The notes: generated from the letters alone by a model not told the origin. DNA of 64,000 nt from Methylobacter sp. (GCA_004299305.1 SCPZ01000125.1:1-64000); one strand, 5' to 3'; positions 25,000 to 34,437 are shown, numbered from the stretch's first letter. A program made the numbers and translations.

Positions 25000-27975
25000 A
25001 TGCCACTCGACACAGTCCCCCTGCCTCCCCGACCAAAGCGAGTAAGCCGCGGCAGAATCCTGGCCGTCGTCCTGATCTACGCCATGTTCGCCGCCGGATG
25101 GATATTACTGTCCGACAAGTTGGTACAGATTCTTTTCACTAACCCGGAGCAGATCATCCTGGTCAGTATGGTCAAGGGCTGGCTGTTCGTCGCCGCCACC
25201 TCATTGCTGCTCTACGGACTGATACAGCGCATGATAGACGTCGATACCGAGCCTACAACCAGCCCGGCAGATGTCCGACAACCGGCTTGGCCTTTTGTAT
25301 TGCTGATGGTAACCGTCATTATCTGTACCGTCCCCCCTATCATTAATATTTTCACAGACCGGAAAAAAGAACAGATAACTCGCCTACAAACCATTGCAGA
25401 GCTGAAAAGTCGACAGATTGCCGACTGGCTTAGCGAGAGGCAACACGATGCGGACCTCATCCAGAGCAGCGATTTTCTTGCCGAGCAGTACCGCGACTGG
25501 CAGAAATCGAGTGATCTACATAACCCTGAACGCCTGCAAATACGGCTAGAACAATTACTCAAAAACCAGGAAGCCGACGCTGTCATACTGCTAAATCCAA
25601 GAGCGGAGAAACTGTGGGAAAGCAATGAAACGCCACCTACCCTCGCCCCGCCACTGCAAGCTGCTGCACAATTCGCCACAACGACCCATCAGGTACAGCG
25701 AGTCGGCCCGTATCGCGATACAAACGGCAACGCAAGCCTGGATTTTATCGTTCCACTGACGGCCATACCCGGTCCAGCCCCGCTGGTCATTCTGCACATT
25801 GACCTGTCCGCCCGCTTGTCCACCCTGTTGCAAAACTGGCCGGAACCCAATGTCGGCAGCGAGATCCTGCTGTTTCGGCTTGATGGCGATAAAATACTCT
25901 TGCTTAACAAACTGCAACACCCGCAACAGACCGGCCTATCAGTAACCACGGAACAACTACTCACCAGCCAAGCCTTGCGCAACGCAGCTTTGCCGGGTAA
26001 GCCGGTAACAGGCGTGGATTACCGAGGCATCCCCGTCATCGGCGTAGTTCATGCTATCGTCGGCGCCGACTGGTTACTGGTGGCCAAGCTGGATCAATCC
26101 GAGCTTTATGCCAACGCAATAGGGGAAGCCGCGTGGATCGGTTTAGTCGGCATACTGGCCCTGTTTATAACCGGCACCGGGTTTTATTTGATGCGACAGA
26201 CCCAGCAATTAGCCCTGTCTCAAGCCGTGCAGCAATCCCAGGCGGAACGCCTAAGCGCACTGAACCTGCTTGCCACCATCGCAGACAGTTCGGATGACGC
26301 CATTTTCGCCAAGGACCTGGACGGTCGCTACATCCTGTTCAATCGGGCTGCCGGCCTGTTCGTCGGCAAATCGGTCGAAGAGATGCTGGGCCGCGATGAC
26401 CGGGACATTTTCCCCTCCCAACAGGCCGATATGCTGATGGCTTTCGGTCGCAGGGTGATCGCCGAAAACCGCATAATTAGCCAAGAAGAATCGCTTGACA
26501 CATTGCAAGGCGAACGCGTTTTCCTCGCCACCAAGGGACCTCTGTACGACGGCGAAGGCAAGACCATCGGCATCTTCGGTATTTCCCGAGACATTACCGA
26601 GCGTAAACAGGCCGAGGCGGCCTTGCACGCGAGCGAACTAAGTTACCGCTCGTTGTTCGAGAACATGATGAACAGCGTCGTCCATGCCCGTATCATCTTT
26701 CAAGGCGAGACCCCTACAGACCTGGAATACATCTCGGCCAACCCGGCCTTCGCCACCGTCACCGGCATTACTGAACCGGTGATAGGACGCAGGGTCAGCG
26801 AAATCATCCCCGGTTATTGCGAGAACAACCCGGAATCAATCAAGGTCTTCTGGCGAGTCGCCACAACCGGCGTATCGACTCGTTGGGAACATTATCTGCG
26901 CGAACTCAATCGTTGGTTCTCGTTCATGATCTACTCTCCCTGCTACGGCGAGGTTATTATCGTAACCGAGAACATCACCGAGCGTAAGCAAGCCGAACTG
27001 GCGCTACGCGACAGCGAAGGCCGGTTTCGCGCCTTAGTGGAACAGTCCTTGGCCGGAATTTACATTATCCAGGATGGCCGCTTCCGCTATGTCAATCCCG
27101 GTTTCGCAGCCATTTTCGGTTACGACTCGCCGGAGGCGCTGATCGACAGCGTGCCTGTTACCGACCTGGTTAGACCGGAAGAACGCGAGCGGGTGGCGGA
27201 AAATGTGCGGCAACGGATCGACGGCGAGGTTGCCGCCATGCATTACATTGTTGCCTGTCTGCGCCGCGACGGCAGTCGTATCGACGTTGAGGCGCATGGA
27301 CGCGCCTTCGATTATCAGGGCCGTCCGGCTGTTATCGGCTTTATTATCAACATTAGCGAACGCAAGACGGCCGAAGCCCTGCTTCGGGTCAGCGAAGAAC
27401 GCCTCCAATTGGCCCTTGATGCTACCCGCGACGGCCTTTGGGACTTGGATTTACGTAGCGGACTGGCCTACCTGACGCCGCATTACTACGAAATAACCGG
27501 CTATCGGCCCGACCAAGTCACGCCGGACGCGGAGTTTCTCAAACGCACGGTGCATCCTGATGACCTCGCCCAGGTGCTGGAAACGATGAAAGCACACCTG
27601 CAAGGCAAAACTCCGAGTTGCGAGTTCGACTATCGCCTAATGACCCCTTCCGGGGAGATCAAGTGGATACGGGGTCGGGGCCGGGTGGTCGAGCGCGATG
27701 CAACGGGAACCGCTCTCAGGATGGTCGGCACTATCACGGACATTAGTGCGCACAAGGATGCCGAGGAAACCCTACACAAGCAGACCCAGGAACTGGCCCA
27801 GCGCAATGAGGAGCTTGAGCGCTTCAACCGCGCCACAGTGGGCCGCGAGCTGGACATGATTGCCTTGAAACAACAGGTCAACGAGCTCTCCCGCCAACTG
27901 GGACAGGAACCGGTCTATCCGTTGGCATTTCTCAACGCCCAGTCGCCACAACAAAAAAAGGAGGGGAGCCAATGA
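25000..27975 (+). CDS. Membrane-bound multi-PAS sensor without output domain
   Basis: A 991-residue protein. Hydrophobic helices at about 17-40, 47-68 and 93-115 precede an extracytoplasmic sensor region (about 116-370), closed by another helix (GEAAWIGLVGILALFITGTG). Four PAS/PAC units follow (DDAIFAKDLDGRYILFNRAA; SLFENMMNSVV; ALVEQSLAGIYIIQDGRF; LDATRDGLWDLDLRSG), each ending in ISRDITERKQ-like PAC motifs. The C-terminus is a coiled coil (RNEELERFNRATVGRELDM). No histidine kinase, GGDEF or EAL domain follows, so it must signal through a partner; the kinase encoded just downstream is the obvious candidate. Confidence 0.88.
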   Translation: MPLDTVPLPPRPKRVSRGRILAVVLIYAMFAAGWILLSDKLVQILFTNPEQIILVSMVKGWLFVAATSLLLYGLIQRMIDVDTEPTTSPADVRQPAWPFVLLMVTVIICTVPPIINIFTDRKKEQITRLQTIAELKSRQIADWLSERQHDADLIQSSDFLAEQYRDWQKSSDLHNPERLQIRLEQLLKNQEADAVILLNPRAEKLWESNETPPTLAPPLQAAAQFATTTHQVQRVGPYRDTNGNASLDFIVPLTAIPGPAPLVILHIDLSARLSTLLQNWPEPNVGSEILLFRLDGDKILLLNKLQHPQQTGLSVTTEQLLTSQALRNAALPGKPVTGVDYRGIPVIGVVHAIVGADWLLVAKLDQSELYANAIGEAAWIGLVGILALFITGTGFYLMRQTQQLALSQAVQQSQAERLSALNLLATIADSSDDAIFAKDLDGRYILFNRAAGLFVGKSVEEMLGRDDRDIFPSQQADMLMAFGRRVIAENRIISQEESLDTLQGERVFLATKGPLYDGEGKTIGIFGISRDITERKQAEAALHASELSYRSLFENMMNSVVHARIIFQGETPTDLEYISANPAFATVTGITEPVIGRRVSEIIPGYCENNPESIKVFWRVATTGVSTRWEHYLRELNRWFSFMIYSPCYGEVIIVTENITERKQAELALRDSEGRFRALVEQSLAGIYIIQDGRFRYVNPGFAAIFGYDSPEALIDSVPVTDLVRPEERERVAENVRQRIDGEVAAMHYIVACLRRDGSRIDVEAHGRAFDYQGRPAVIGFIINISERKTAEALLRVSEERLQLALDATRDGLWDLDLRSGLAYLTPHYYEITGYRPDQVTPDAEFLKRTVHPDDLAQVLETMKAHLQGKTPSCEFDYRLMTPSGEIKWIRGRGRVVERDATGTALRMVGTITDISAHKDAEETLHKQTQELAQRNEELERFNRATVGRELDMIALKQQVNELSRQLGQEPVYPLAFLNAQSPQQKKEGSQ

Positions 27976-28262
27976 TCCTGCGCTTAATCCTGTCTATCCT
28001 GCTGCCGTTTATGGCGCTGGGACTGCAATGGATACTGTGGCCTTGGATTGCGCCCTTCGTCCGGTTTTTCTTTATTCCTCCCCAGCTGAGCTGGACGCTG
28101 GACAACCCGGCCAATCTCCACTCGGTAGGCATGTTCCTGGTTATGGGCTATCTGTTTAGCGAAACTCAGGATCGTTTGCGATTAGCGCAACGGAACAGCG
28201 AAACAGCATTAGCAAAAACCAGTTCTGTGCTAATGTCAGTCACGAGCTATGCACGCCACTGA
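27972..28262 (+). CDS. Small membrane protein, shortened DUF4118-like domain
   Basis: A 96-residue protein. Hydrophobic helices at 2-24 (LRLILSILLPFMALGLQWIL) and around 55-65 flank FIPPQLSWTLDNPANLHSVG, and the tail SETQDRLRLAQRNSETALA is a signalling-type helix. The order resembles the DUF4118 sensor module of KdpD-like kinases, but the middle of that domain appears to be missing. It overlaps the PAS sensor by four bases (ATGA) and lies 15 bases before the hybrid kinase, so it is co-translated with a sensor and a kinase. It may be a small modulator or a remnant. Confidence 0.65.
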   Translation: MILRLILSILLPFMALGLQWILWPWIAPFVRFFFIPPQLSWTLDNPANLHSVGMFLVMGYLFSETQDRLRLAQRNSETALAKTSSVLMSVTSYARH

Positions 28263-28277
28263 AACGATAAAACCACC

Positions 28278-31200
28278 ATGGGCAGCCCATTAAAATTCCT
28301 CGTCATCGAAGACATCCCCGCCGACTTCCTGTTACTGGAAAAGCACTTGCACCAGCATGGCCTGAATGCCGAGTGCCGACAAGTCAGCAGCAATGCGGAG
28401 CTGGATGCCGCGTTGCAGAACGCATGGGATGTAGTGCTCTCGAATTACATCGTGCCGGGCATGGAATTCCACGCCACCCTGCAACATATCTGGGCGCATC
28501 GTCCCGGCCTGCCGGTCATCCTGGTATCCGGCAGCATAGACGAGAAAACGGCGGTGGAACTGTTGCGTCTGGGCATAAGCGATTTCGTCCTCAAAGATAA
28601 CCTTACCTGGCTGCTGCCGGCCATCCAGCGCACACTGAATGAAAGCAACGAGCGTCGCGCCCGCCAAGCCGCCGAAACGGCGTTGCGTGAAAGTCAAGCC
28701 ACCGCTCTCGAAGAGCAACGCCAAGCCCGGCTGGCGGCGCTAAACCTGATGGAAGACGCCATCGCCGCCCGCGTCCGCGCCGAAGCTGCGCATGTAGCAT
28801 TGCAGGAGTCGGAAGCCAAATACCGCCTACTGGCCGACAACGCTGCCGATTGCATCTTCTGGCTCGGCACGGACGGATGCTTTAAATACATCTCGCCTGC
28901 CTGCGAGTACATCTTCGACCACACCTCCGAAGAATTCCTGGCCAATTCCGGGTTATTGCTCGACATCATCCACCCTGACGACCGGGCTGCCTATCGGCAA
29001 CATATTGCAAATAACACCTATACCAATAGGGTCGAACTGGAAATGCGCATCGTACACAAGGATGGAAGCCTGCATTGGATAGGTCATCATTGTAAACCCA
29101 TCTACGACGAGAACGGCGTAGACTTAGGCCTACACGCCGTAAACAGCGATATCACCGCGCGCAAACAGGCCGAGGAGCAGCTGCGCAAGCTCGCCTTGGC
29201 GGTGGAACAAAGTCCTGAGAGTATCGTCATCACCAATCTGGATGCAAAAATCGAATACGTGAACGGGGCCTTCCTGCGCAATAGCGGTTACAGCCGTGAA
29301 GAAGTCATCGGCCAAAACCCGCGCATGCTCCATTCCGGCAAGATGACTCAGGAAAATTATGCCGCACTCTGGAATACCCTTAGCCAAGGCCAAACGTGGA
29401 AAGGCGAGTTTTTCAACCGACGCAAAAACGGCAGCGAATATGTGGAATTCGCCATCATTACCCCCATCCGTCAGCCTGACGGACGCATCACTCATTATGT
29501 AGCCGTAAAGGAAGACATCACCGAGAAAAAACTCATAGCTAATGAACTGGATAGTCACCGCCATCATCTGGAAGAACTGGTGGCGAGTCGAACGGCGGAA
29601 CTGGAGTCGGCCCGAGCTATGGCTGATGCCGCTAATCAGTCTAAGAGTTCTTTCCTGGCTAACATGAGCCACGAAATTCGCACACCGATGAATGCCATCA
29701 TCGGCTTGACCTATCTGTTGCGTCAACACACATCGCTGTCCGAACAAAATCTACGACTGGACAAAATCGATGCCGCAGCGCAGCATCTACTATCTATCAT
29801 CAACGATATTCTGGATCTGTCGAAAATTGAGGCTGGTCGCATGGAACTGGAACAAACCGATTTCTCCCTGGATGAGATACTGAACCACATCAGCTCATTG
29901 ATTGCCGAGCAGTCCACAGCCAAAGGGCTGAGTATTGAAGTAAATAACGCTAACGTACCCCAGTGGTTGCGCGGCGACCCGACACGACTGCGTCAGGCCT
30001 TACTCAACTATGCCGGCAACGCCGTCAAGTTCACCGAGCGCGGCACTATTTCATTGCGCGCCGGGTTACTGGAGGAAAGCGACCAAGGATTGCTGGTGCG
30101 TTTTGAGGTCAAAGATAGCGGAATCGGTATCGCAAAAGAGAATCTGCCGACGCTGTTTGAAGCATTCGCCCAAGCCGATGTTTCGACTACCCGTAAATAC
30201 GGCGGCACCGGACTGGGGCTGGCTATCACCCAGCACTTGGCGAACATGATGGGCGGCGAAACCGGAGTGGAAAGCACTCTGGGCCAAGGCAGCAGCTTTT
30301 GGTTTACCGCCAGGCTCCAGCGGGGGCATGGCGTAATGCCTGCCGAATCCAGGCAAAAGTCTGAAGATGCCGAGCTCATGCTGCGCCAAAATTATGCAGG
30401 CGCTCGCCTGCTGCTGGCCGAGGATAACCCCATCAACCGGGAAGTCGCGCTGGAATTGCTGCACGGGGTCGGTCTGTCGGTGGACACGGCGGAAAACGGT
30501 CGCATCGCCTTGGATAAACTCCGCGCGAATAATTACGCTCTGGTGCTGATGGATGTGCAGATGCCTGAACTGGATGGCTTGGCCGTAACCAGGGCAATTC
30601 GCGCCGAGCCCGGCTATGCACTCTTGCCTATCTTGGCCATGACTGCCAACGCCTTTGATGAAGACAGGCGGGCCTGCCTGGGGTCCGGCATGAACGATTT
30701 TGTCACCAAACCCGCAATTCCTGAGGTGCTTTACGCCACGTTGCTGCATTGGCTGTCGTATTCTAAACAGAACCATCCGGCATCGAATTTGGCGGCCCGT
30801 CCTGTTGCAGGCGTAATGCCAACGCCTATCTCAAACAGTAGCATTGCCAACCGACTGGCAAACATCCCCGGACTGAATGCCGCACCCGGCCTAGCCCTAG
30901 TCAGGGGAGACACCACAAAATATCAATACCTTCTACACCTGTTCGCCAACTCCCACAGCGAAGACATGAAACATGTACAGGAACGACTGGCCGACGGCGA
31001 TATACAACAAGCAAAATACCTGGCACATAGCCTAAAAGGCTCCGCCGCTACTCTTGGCGCACTCGAGGTTTCGGACTTAGCGACCAAACTGGACACGGCC
31101 TTACGCCAAAACGCTACGCTTGCCGAATGCACGGCACTAGCCCGGCAGTGTGATGACAAGTTGACGCAACTGGTTCAGGCAATCCTGAGCTTACCCGAAG

Positions 31201-31460
31201 AGTCTGCGCTGGTTGAAGACACTGGCGACAACATTGATCAGGAACATATCAATCGAATTCTGATGGAATTGAACAACCTGCTTACTGAAAACAACGCTTC
31301 CGCCAACCGATTAGCCCGAAAATCCGCCGGTCTGCTACGCGCAAAGCTGGGCGGTCGCTATGCCGACTTTGCCCGCCAGATTGAGGTATTCGACTACGAA
31401 AGCGCACTGAAAATACTACGGGAAATAAGCGAGCCAGCTGGAAACATACGCAAGGCTTAA
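28278..31460 (+). CDS. Hybrid sensor histidine kinase (REC-PAS-PAS-HisKA-HATPase-REC-HPt)
   Basis: A 1060-residue cytoplasmic phosphorelay protein. The N-terminal receiver-like domain (1-120) has Asn where the phosphoacceptor Asp is expected (VVLSNYIVPGM), so it is probably not phosphorylated. Two PAS units follow (180-300; 305-420). HisKA has the phosphorylated His in MSHEIRTPMNAIIG, and HATPase has GNAVKFTERGTI, DSGIGI and GGTGLGLAI. The second receiver is intact (LVLMDVQMPELDG, TKPAIPE). The HPt domain holds AHSLKGSAATLGA. The final region is helical. It has no membrane helix and probably receives input from the PAS sensor encoded upstream. Confidence 0.95.
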   Translation: MGSPLKFLVIEDIPADFLLLEKHLHQHGLNAECRQVSSNAELDAALQNAWDVVLSNYIVPGMEFHATLQHIWAHRPGLPVILVSGSIDEKTAVELLRLGISDFVLKDNLTWLLPAIQRTLNESNERRARQAAETALRESQATALEEQRQARLAALNLMEDAIAARVRAEAAHVALQESEAKYRLLADNAADCIFWLGTDGCFKYISPACEYIFDHTSEEFLANSGLLLDIIHPDDRAAYRQHIANNTYTNRVELEMRIVHKDGSLHWIGHHCKPIYDENGVDLGLHAVNSDITARKQAEEQLRKLALAVEQSPESIVITNLDAKIEYVNGAFLRNSGYSREEVIGQNPRMLHSGKMTQENYAALWNTLSQGQTWKGEFFNRRKNGSEYVEFAIITPIRQPDGRITHYVAVKEDITEKKLIANELDSHRHHLEELVASRTAELESARAMADAANQSKSSFLANMSHEIRTPMNAIIGLTYLLRQHTSLSEQNLRLDKIDAAAQHLLSIINDILDLSKIEAGRMELEQTDFSLDEILNHISSLIAEQSTAKGLSIEVNNANVPQWLRGDPTRLRQALLNYAGNAVKFTERGTISLRAGLLEESDQGLLVRFEVKDSGIGIAKENLPTLFEAFAQADVSTTRKYGGTGLGLAITQHLANMMGGETGVESTLGQGSSFWFTARLQRGHGVMPAESRQKSEDAELMLRQNYAGARLLLAEDNPINREVALELLHGVGLSVDTAENGRIALDKLRANNYALVLMDVQMPELDGLAVTRAIRAEPGYALLPILAMTANAFDEDRRACLGSGMNDFVTKPAIPEVLYATLLHWLSYSKQNHPASNLAARPVAGVMPTPISNSSIANRLANIPGLNAAPGLALVRGDTTKYQYLLHLFANSHSEDMKHVQERLADGDIQQAKYLAHSLKGSAATLGALEVSDLATKLDTALRQNATLAECTALARQCDDKLTQLVQAILSLPEESALVEDTGDNIDQEHINRILMELNNLLTENNASANRLARKSAGLLRAKLGGRYADFARQIEVFDYESALKILREISEPAGNIRKA

Positions 31461-31749
31461 TCGTCCGTCCTTAAATTGATAGTCCCTTTTTCATGGATGA
31501 AAAGTAATTCTTTTGCTGTATATAACATCGGGACATAATACAGCTCATAAAGCGCTGTAATGACGACAACCGACATTACACACGCCTTTATCATTCTATT
31601 GATATTAAGGATGGAATATCAGTTGCAACGACCGGTTTTTCATCAAAAAACGAATTCCGTTGTTTCTTGCTTATGGAATCTGCTTTGCCCACATGAATAT
31701 AGGCAAGAGATGTGAGCAAGAGCGGAAGCTTTGCCTTTAGGAGGTCAAA
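31461..31749. other. Non-coding gap with partial MITE-like sequence
   Basis: No gene is seen. Bases around 31684-31735 (TTTGCCCACATGAATATAGG ... GAGCGGAAGCTTTGCC) resemble the internal part of the MITE-like element at 21858-22036. TACAGC and GCTGTA near 31538-31560 form a loose inverted repeat. Confidence 0.5.
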
Positions 31750-31956
31750 ATGAATGAAGACACATTAAATATCGAAATCAGGAAATTTCTCAAAAATGTC
31801 GGCATCACCTCACAACGTGAGATCGAACATGCGGTTTTCAAAGCCATTGAAACCGGCAAGTTGAACGGTTCTGAGACCATAGAGATTAAAATGACTCTGG
31901 ACGCGCCTGCGATTGGTATCAGCCATTGCATTGAGGGAAAAATAGCACTTGAATAA
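31750..31956 (+). CDS. DUF6494-family small protein
   Basis: A 68-residue protein. MNEDTLNIEIRKFLKNVGIT followed by SQREIEHAVFKAIETGKLNG matches the DUF6494 family, a short conserved protein of Proteobacteria with no known function. The ATG follows TTAGGAGG, a strong ribosome site, which supports real expression. No signal peptide. Confidence 0.8.
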   Translation: MNEDTLNIEIRKFLKNVGITSQREIEHAVFKAIETGKLNGSETIEIKMTLDAPAIGISHCIEGKIALE

Positions 31957-31970
31957 ATAGCTTCAAAGAA

Positions 31971-31998
31971 GTTGTAGGGCGACCGACCGCCCTACAAC
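31971..31998. repeat. Perfect 11-bp hairpin GTTGTAGGGCG / CGCCCTACAAC
   Basis: Arms 31971-31981 and 31988-31998 are perfectly complementary around ACCGAC. The form is that of REP-like elements containing TAGGGCG. No T-run follows, so termination is doubtful. Confidence 0.75.
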
Positions 31999-32024
31999 GC
32001 CATAACAGACAGAGGACAAAAACC

Positions 32025-32513
32025 ATGAATAAGCACTTGAAATTAGTCAGGGAATTTAACGAGACACTGTCATTTCCACAAGCGGCACATGGGGCAGATG
32101 TGCATTTATCCGATATGGATATTGTTATGCATCAAGCATTGCTCATGGAGGAAGGCAGCACAGTATTAAAAGCGATTAAGGCAGGCGAAATGGTTCAAAT
32201 ATTAGCAGGCTTGGTTAATCTTGCTTATACAGCATTGGGCGCTATTGCCATGCGCGGAACTGATGTTACAGACCAGCCGGTAACATGGCGGCACGATGGA
32301 TTTGTCGTATCCATCATGCGTATCCTGTCTGAGAAAATCCATAATTGCACGTCCGGCAGTACCGATGATTATTCGGAGGTTTATTGTTTGTGCGTACATT
32401 TAACAAGAAGTTTTATCAATGCGGATTTCGATAAAGCGTTACAAATGATCCATGAAGGTAAGCTGTCCAAGCCGGTTAAAGCGCCGGATTTGAGTGAGTG
32501 TCTTTATGAATAG
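32025..32513 (+). CDS. MazG/PRA-PH-like nucleotide pyrophosphohydrolase family protein
   Basis: A 162-residue all-helical protein. VREFNETLSF, then MHQALLMEEGSTVLKAIKAG and ILAGLVNLAYTALGAIAMRG match the all-alpha NTP pyrophosphatase fold related to phosphoribosyl-ATP pyrophosphohydrolase, with metal-binding acidic residues expected in MEEGS. One position normally acidic (ELxDLLY form) appears as GLVNLAY, with Asn replacing Asp, so catalysis may be altered. The substrate is unknown; the fold suggests house-cleaning of nucleotides. The ATG follows AGAGGA. Confidence 0.65.
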   Translation: MNKHLKLVREFNETLSFPQAAHGADVHLSDMDIVMHQALLMEEGSTVLKAIKAGEMVQILAGLVNLAYTALGAIAMRGTDVTDQPVTWRHDGFVVSIMRILSEKIHNCTSGSTDDYSEVYCLCVHLTRSFINADFDKALQMIHEGKLSKPVKAPDLSECLYE

Positions 32514-32620
32514 CATCACATACCTATAACATAACCCTAAAAAATCAGTTAGCACACGGATTTACACAGATAAACGCTGATAAAACATTCCATCCATGGC
32601 TCAACTGCATTTTCCACTGG

Positions 32621-32653
32621 ACAGATAACATCCCTTGAAGGGATGTTATCTGT
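32621..32653. repeat. Perfect 15-bp inverted repeat with 3-base loop
   Basis: ACAGATAACATCCCT (32621-32635), loop TGA, then AGGGATGTTATCTGT (32639-32653). It would form a very stable hairpin. No T-run follows on either strand. It may be a processing site or a repeat unit. Confidence 0.8.
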
Positions 32654-32695
32654 AAAATCGTCCAGCTTTAAATTGGAAGCCTCAGGATAAACACT

Positions 32696-32719
32696 AAGCC
32701 GGGTAATACCGGCTTTTTT
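32696..32719 (+). terminator. Rho-independent terminator
   Basis: AAGCCGG and CCGGCTT pair around GTAATA, followed by TTTTT. It lies downstream of the MazG-like gene, which it may terminate. Confidence 0.8.
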
Positions 32720-32874
32720 GTAGCAAAAATTGGCCTATTCCGGTGAATCTATGTTCATCTTGGCAGGGAAAAAGCCGTCTATTCACTTTAAAAAACACCA
32801 ACCAGCTTGTTTTATGTAAAGCTTTATGTAAAATCTTGGCACTTTGCTAGACACTTCTATAGAGGTCACTATCA

Positions 32875-33060
32875 ATGTCTGAACTTGACAGGATTTTTTA
32901 CCAACATAATACTGAAACCGGCTTAATAGAATGGTTCTTTAGCGGGCGAACCGAAGAAGGTATTTACGGACCTTTTTTTGACCAAACAGAAGCCGTACAA
33001 GCGCTTGAAGCATTTATCAAATTCAACATTGAATTCTCAGATACAGGCGGTAGAAGCTAG
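32875..33060 (+). CDS. Small DUF6316-like protein
   Basis: A 61-residue protein: MSELDRIFYQHNTETGLIEW, FFSGRTEEGIYGPFFDQTEA, then VQALEAFIKF. The WFF(S)xRTxEGxxGPF pattern with a following Ala-rich helix resembles the DUF6316 family. The ATG follows AGAGGT. It stands alone. Function unknown. Confidence 0.6.
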   Translation: MSELDRIFYQHNTETGLIEWFFSGRTEEGIYGPFFDQTEAVQALEAFIKFNIEFSDTGGRS

Positions 33061-33212
33061 ACAACCGCTAACACTATCCTATTGGCTGAAACGACGGTGA
33101 CGGCATACAAGGCCAAGGTGAGCGGAAAGGGTTACACTTTGTTTTTTGCCAACAAACGCAATATAAACATAACGCCGGGGCGGTTAGCGGAAATGAATTT
33201 CCAACAATAAAC

Positions 33213-34070
33213 TTATTGCAATTCCCGATGGCGAACAATAACGTTTAAAAAAGGCCCTTTAAACTGTCTGGCGAGTGCGTCAACCAGATAAACCGAGCGA
33301 TGCTGACCGCCGGTACATCCTATAGCCACGGTTAAATAGCTGCGCCCTTCCGCCTCAAATCGGGGAATCCAGCGTTCAAGAAACCCGGTGACATCTTTGA
33401 AAAGTTCAGCAACCAGTTCTTGTTCATTAAGAAAATCGATAACAGGTTGATCTTTACCGGTTAATCCGCGCAATTCAGGAATCCAATAGGGATTTGGCAA
33501 ACTGCGGGCATCAAATACAAAATCGGCATCCAGCGGGACCCCATGCTTGAAACCAAACGACTGAAACTGCAAAGAAATATGTCTAACATGCCTTTCGCCG
33601 ATTCGCTCCCTGATCAGTTCACGCAACTGATGGTAATGGGTTCGACTGGTATCAATGATCACACTGGCATGTCTGGCAATCGGCGTTAACATTTCCTTTT
33701 CAATGGCTAACGCTTCTCTTAATGGTACATTTAAATCCGTCAACGGATGCCGCCTACGGGTTTCGCTATAACGCTTCAATAAGGTAGTCTCTTCAGCCTG
33801 CATGAAGATAATTTCGCAATCAATTTTTTTATTGCGTATTAGCGCCAGGCTGTCGGAAAAACTAATCAGGCTTTCGCTCTGGTTTCTGGCATCAATGCCT
33901 ATCGCCGTTTTTGCATAGGTAAGCTTATCCACCAACATAACGTGGTTGATAAAATCTTCCAGCAAGGTCACGGGAAGATTATCGATACAGTAATAACCGC
34001 AATCCTCCAACGTATCCAAAGCGATGCTTTTACCCGAACCGGAAAGACCACTGACGATTAATAGTTTCAT
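33213..34070 (-). CDS. rapZ: RNase adapter protein RapZ
   Basis: A 285-residue P-loop protein. Walker A is GLSGSGKS at the N-terminus, and the second nucleotide-binding segment contains IGIDARNQ. The C-terminal domain has FVFDARSLPNPYW and the conserved GCTGGQHRSVYL. In E. coli RapZ guides RNase E to the GlmZ small RNA and senses glucosamine-6-phosphate, controlling GlmS for cell-envelope precursors. It follows hpf, as in other gammaproteobacteria, but ptsN, usually between them, is absent. Confidence 0.96.
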   Translation of the reverse strand: MKLLIVSGLSGSGKSIALDTLEDCGYYCIDNLPVTLLEDFINHVMLVDKLTYAKTAIGIDARNQSESLISFSDSLALIRNKKIDCEIIFMQAEETTLLKRYSETRRRHPLTDLNVPLREALAIEKEMLTPIARHASVIIDTSRTHYHQLRELIRERIGERHVRHISLQFQSFGFKHGVPLDADFVFDARSLPNPYWIPELRGLTGKDQPVIDFLNEQELVAELFKDVTGFLERWIPRFEAEGRSYLTVAIGCTGGQHRSVYLVDALARQFKGPFLNVIVRHRELQ

Positions 34071-34077
34071 GAAATCA

Positions 34078-34143
34078 GGTTCAAGGTAAAAGGTTCAAGG
34101 TACATTTTTGAACCTTTCACCTTGCACCTTTCACCTTGCTCCT
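34078..34143. repeat. GGTTCAAGGT / ACCTTTCACCTTG repeat tract
   Basis: Several copies of AAGGTTCAAGGT face GAACCTTTCACCTTG around a short T-rich loop, giving a snap-back structure. It is related to 14761-14810. It fills the space between hpf and rapZ where ptsN is usually found. Confidence 0.7.
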
Positions 34144-34146
34144 AAC

Positions 34147-34437
34147 TTATCTATGTTGTGCGGTTTTTTCTTTATGCTTGGTAATTTGGCGATCTAACTT
34201 ATCCACCATGGCATCAATGGCGACATACATATCTTCCTGATGGTCTTCGGCAAACAGTTTAGCGCCACTCAATTGCAGTGTTGCTTCAGCCTTTTGAACT
34301 AACTTTTCCACGCTTAAAATAACGTGTACATCGGTAACATTATCAAAATGACGTGCTAATTTTTCAAATTTTGAATCGATGTGCGCTTTTAATGCGTCGG
34401 TTACTTCAAGATGATGGCCTGTTACGATGACGTGCAT
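34147..34437 (-). CDS. hpf: Ribosome hibernation promoting factor, short form
   Basis: A 96-residue protein. MHVIVTGHHLEVTDALKAHI and KLARHFDNVTDVHVILSVEK match the HPF/RaiA beta-alpha-beta-beta-beta-alpha fold that binds the 30S A and P sites. There is no long-form dimerising C-terminal domain. It lies directly after rpoN in the conserved order and probably acts when cells are starved. Confidence 0.95.
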   Translation of the reverse strand: MHVIVTGHHLEVTDALKAHIDSKFEKLARHFDNVTDVHVILSVEKLVQKAEATLQLSGAKLFAEDHQEDMYVAIDAMVDKLDRQITKHKEKTAQHR

